Source: 2-02-FULL-46-13 sp036517235 (GTDB lineage Bacteria; Patescibacteriota; Minisyncoccia; Phycocordibacterales; DSPV01). Taken from it: a stretch of 5,220 nt of DNA. Position 1 is the first letter of the stretch, and every line of letters starts with the position of its first letter. Location: the NCBI GenBank assembly GCA_036517235.1, contig DATDXL010000048.1:1-5220 (forward strand), given 5' to 3'. Positions 4,677 to 5,220 of the stretch are shown here, piece after piece. Below the pieces are notes generated by a model. That model did not search any database. It saw only the letters and a list, made by a program, of their open reading frames with translations, and was not told the DNA's origin. Made by a program: the position numbers and the translations under genes.

Positions 4677-4960
4677 TTGCGGGGGCCCGAATTGCACGGG
4701 CATCTCAAGGTTATGCATGCCGCTATGATTTTCATCACACTGTCGCAAGACAGATTTGTGGTCTGGACTATACCTTTCTCCCGCGTTTTCAAACGCTGGA
4801 GACTCGCCGTCTAGTCTCTACACCTTTCCTTTGATTTCTCTCGGGACTTGGCTCGGTATTACCAGTAAAGGTTTCACCGAATTTGACGAGTTATCAACGA
4901 CGCATTACTGCGTCATGAGCCCAAATTGAGCCTTGCGAATTACTATTACTCTACCCCGCT
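4677..4960 (-). tRNA. tRNA-Met(CAU), probable initiator, split by an intron
   Basis: The 5' exon is 4960-4929 and the 3' exon 4715-4677, giving a mature tRNA of 71 nt without CCA. Reading the minus strand: acceptor AGCGGGG pairs with CCCCGCA except for the first pair; D stem GAGT/ATTC with a 7-base loop AATAGTA; anticodon stem CAAGG/CCTTG (five pairs) around loop CTCATAA (anticodon CAU); T stem GCCCG/CGGGC (five pairs) around TGCAATT; discriminator A. The A1 x A72 mismatch and the A11-U24 pair are initiator hallmarks, and the 3' end CCCCCGCAA matches the E. coli initiator tRNA. Unusual features are a single G in the D loop, G at T-loop position 55, and A29-U41 instead of a third G-C pair in the anticodon stem. 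CCA is not encoded (CAA follows), so it must be added by a nucleotidyltransferase. I am confident of a CAU tRNA and a little less sure that it is the initiator rather than the elongator or the lysidine-modified Ile tRNA. Confidence 0.85.
4716..4928 (-). ncRNA. Group I self-splicing intron in the tRNA anticodon loop (213 nt)
   Basis: The core signature elements are present on the minus strand. P4 is UCGGU (4880-4876) pairing with ACCGA (4857-4853). Q reads AAUACCGAGCCAAG. R reads GAGACUAGACGG (4818-4807). S reads AAGGUAUAGUCC (4776-4765). GACUA pairs with UAGUC for P7. P1 forms from exon GGCU plus intron CA with UGGGCU, putting a U-G pair at the 5' splice site, and the intron ends in G (4716). 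P2 is GACGCA-GUAA-UGCGUC. Peripheral hairpins near the 3' end are CUGUC-UUGC-GACAG (4753-4740) and UGAU-GAAA-AUCA (4737-4726). Two loops are GNRA tetraloops. Cutting at 4929/4928 and 4716/4715 (between tRNA positions 33 and 34) restores a perfect anticodon arm. There is no internal endonuclease gene. The core resembles tRNA-Leu introns of cyanobacteria (subgroup IC3), but the subgroup is a guess. Confidence 0.88.
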
Positions 4961-4967
4961 AAGAAAC

Positions 4968-4996
4968 ATATTACATAATAAGTATATATATATCAA
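4968..4996 (-). promoter_or_regulatory. Promoter of the intron-containing tRNA
   Basis: On the minus strand TTGATA (4996-4991) and TAATAT (4973-4968) are separated by 17 bp, with TG directly before the -10. The start would lie about six or seven bases downstream, at or within a few bases of tRNA position 1 (4960), so almost no 5' leader remains for RNase P to remove. Confidence 0.6.
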
Positions 4997-5002
4997 GTAT
5001 GC

Positions 5003-5019
5003 ATGGGTTAATAACCCAT
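5003..5019. promoter_or_regulatory. 17-bp palindrome between divergent promoters
   Basis: ATGGGTTA (5003-5010) and TAACCCAT (5012-5019) are perfect 8-bp arms around one central A. The site lies between the tRNA promoter (minus strand) and the extended -10 at 5039-5047, just upstream of both. A repressor or activator site is possible. It has no T tract and no resemblance to the ATGTAACAT-type repeats. Confidence 0.45.
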
Positions 5020-5038
5020 CATATTTATTATAAATCCT

Positions 5039-5047
5039 TGGTATAAT
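5039..5047 (+). promoter_or_regulatory. Extended -10 promoter for a plus-strand transcript leaving the window
   Basis: TGGTATAAT is a consensus extended -10 (TGnTATAAT). No convincing -35 is seen 17 bp upstream, where the sequence is A/T-rich, which is acceptable for an extended -10 promoter. Transcription would start around 5053-5055. Confidence 0.6.
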
Positions 5048-5052
5048 ATTTA

Positions 5053-5220
5053 GTATGCCGTACAAAGATGAGACTTTAAGACTGTGAATTACGAAACCCC
5101 TCCACCCTCTCTTTTCTCACCCACCCAAAACACCCGCAGTCTTCTGCGGTTTCTGCAAAAGTCTTCTTTCTTCTTCAACTCAACCCGCTAGCGCAGCACA
5201 TACGCAAGCAAGGAGTAGAC
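5053..5220 (+). other. Untranslated leader with short ORF and hairpin; ribosome-binding site at the window edge
   Basis: From the predicted start site to the window end there is no long reading frame. An ATG at 5055 would encode only MPYKDETLRL before TGA (5085-5087), and a GTG overlapping that stop (5084) opens a 35-codon frame of low-complexity character. CCGCAG (5134-5139) pairs with CTGCGG (5144-5149) around TCTT, followed by a weak U-containing tract. CAGTCTT (5137-5143), inside that hairpin, can instead pair with AAGACTG (5078-5084). AAGGAG (5210-5215) five bases from the window end looks like a Shine-Dalgarno site, so the next gene probably starts just outside. Confidence 0.35.

Noticed and set aside
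4544..4834. Plus-strand frame across the end of the membrane protein gene and the tRNA
   Set aside because: It crosses a stop of a well-supported gene and runs antisense through tRNA and intron, with no coding signature.
4716..4928. Homing endonuclease or HEARO/omega-RNA-like element at the intron
   Set aside because: The intron is only 213 nt with no LAGLIDADG, HNH or GIY-YIG reading frame. The sequence pattern on the minus strand is that of a group I core.

Overview
The window looks like chromosomal DNA of a Patescibacteria/CPR bacterium, probably Parcubacteria-type. This is inferred from several features together: gatC-gatA as a pair without gatB, a PaaX/Cas2-like regulator of the type common in these genomes, almost leaderless extended -10 promoters, a two-helix membrane protein carrying SH3-like repeats, and a tRNA split by a small group I intron with no encoded CCA. 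No marker here proves the lineage.

Left part (1-988): a consensus sigma70-type promoter (TTGACA, 16 bp, TATAAT) drives one unknown gene (103-768), which ends in an intrinsic terminator (784-820). A perfect 15-bp inverted repeat (746-760 / 835-849) brackets that terminator. The following non-coding stretch (about 842-960) can fold in mutually exclusive or pseudoknotted ways and ends in a second terminator-like hairpin with a U tract.

Middle (989-2036): a minus-strand PaaX-like winged-helix/Cas2-fold regulator is bounded at both ends by related 38-bp palindromes of identical geometry (989-1026 and 1604-1641). The second lies between the regulator and the divergent gatC promoter. A longer, diverged version of the same inverted repeat lies between gatC and gatA (1976-2023). 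The simplest reading is that these are operators for the regulator, which may control itself and gatCA.

Centre-right (1688-4670): gatC, gatA and a membrane protein run in the same direction. GatC and GatA are two of the three subunits of the Glu-tRNA(Gln)/Asp-tRNA(Asn) amidotransferase. The third gene overlaps its ribosome-binding site with the gatA stop. Its product has two membrane helices, two tandem SH3-like repeats predicted outside, and a cytoplasmic C-terminal helical domain with an RNxxxH motif typical of HEPN RNases.

Right end (4671-5220): there is no protein gene on either strand that I can support. The minus strand carries a tRNA-Met(CAU), by its features the initiator, interrupted in the anticodon loop by a 213-nt ORF-less group I intron. 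It has its own promoter (4968-4996). Upstream is a 17-bp palindrome and a divergent extended -10 promoter (5039-5047), which starts a long plus-strand leader. A ribosome-binding site in the last bases of the window suggests that the next gene starts just outside. tRNA-dependent amidation (gatCA) and the initiator tRNA make this a translation-related neighbourhood.
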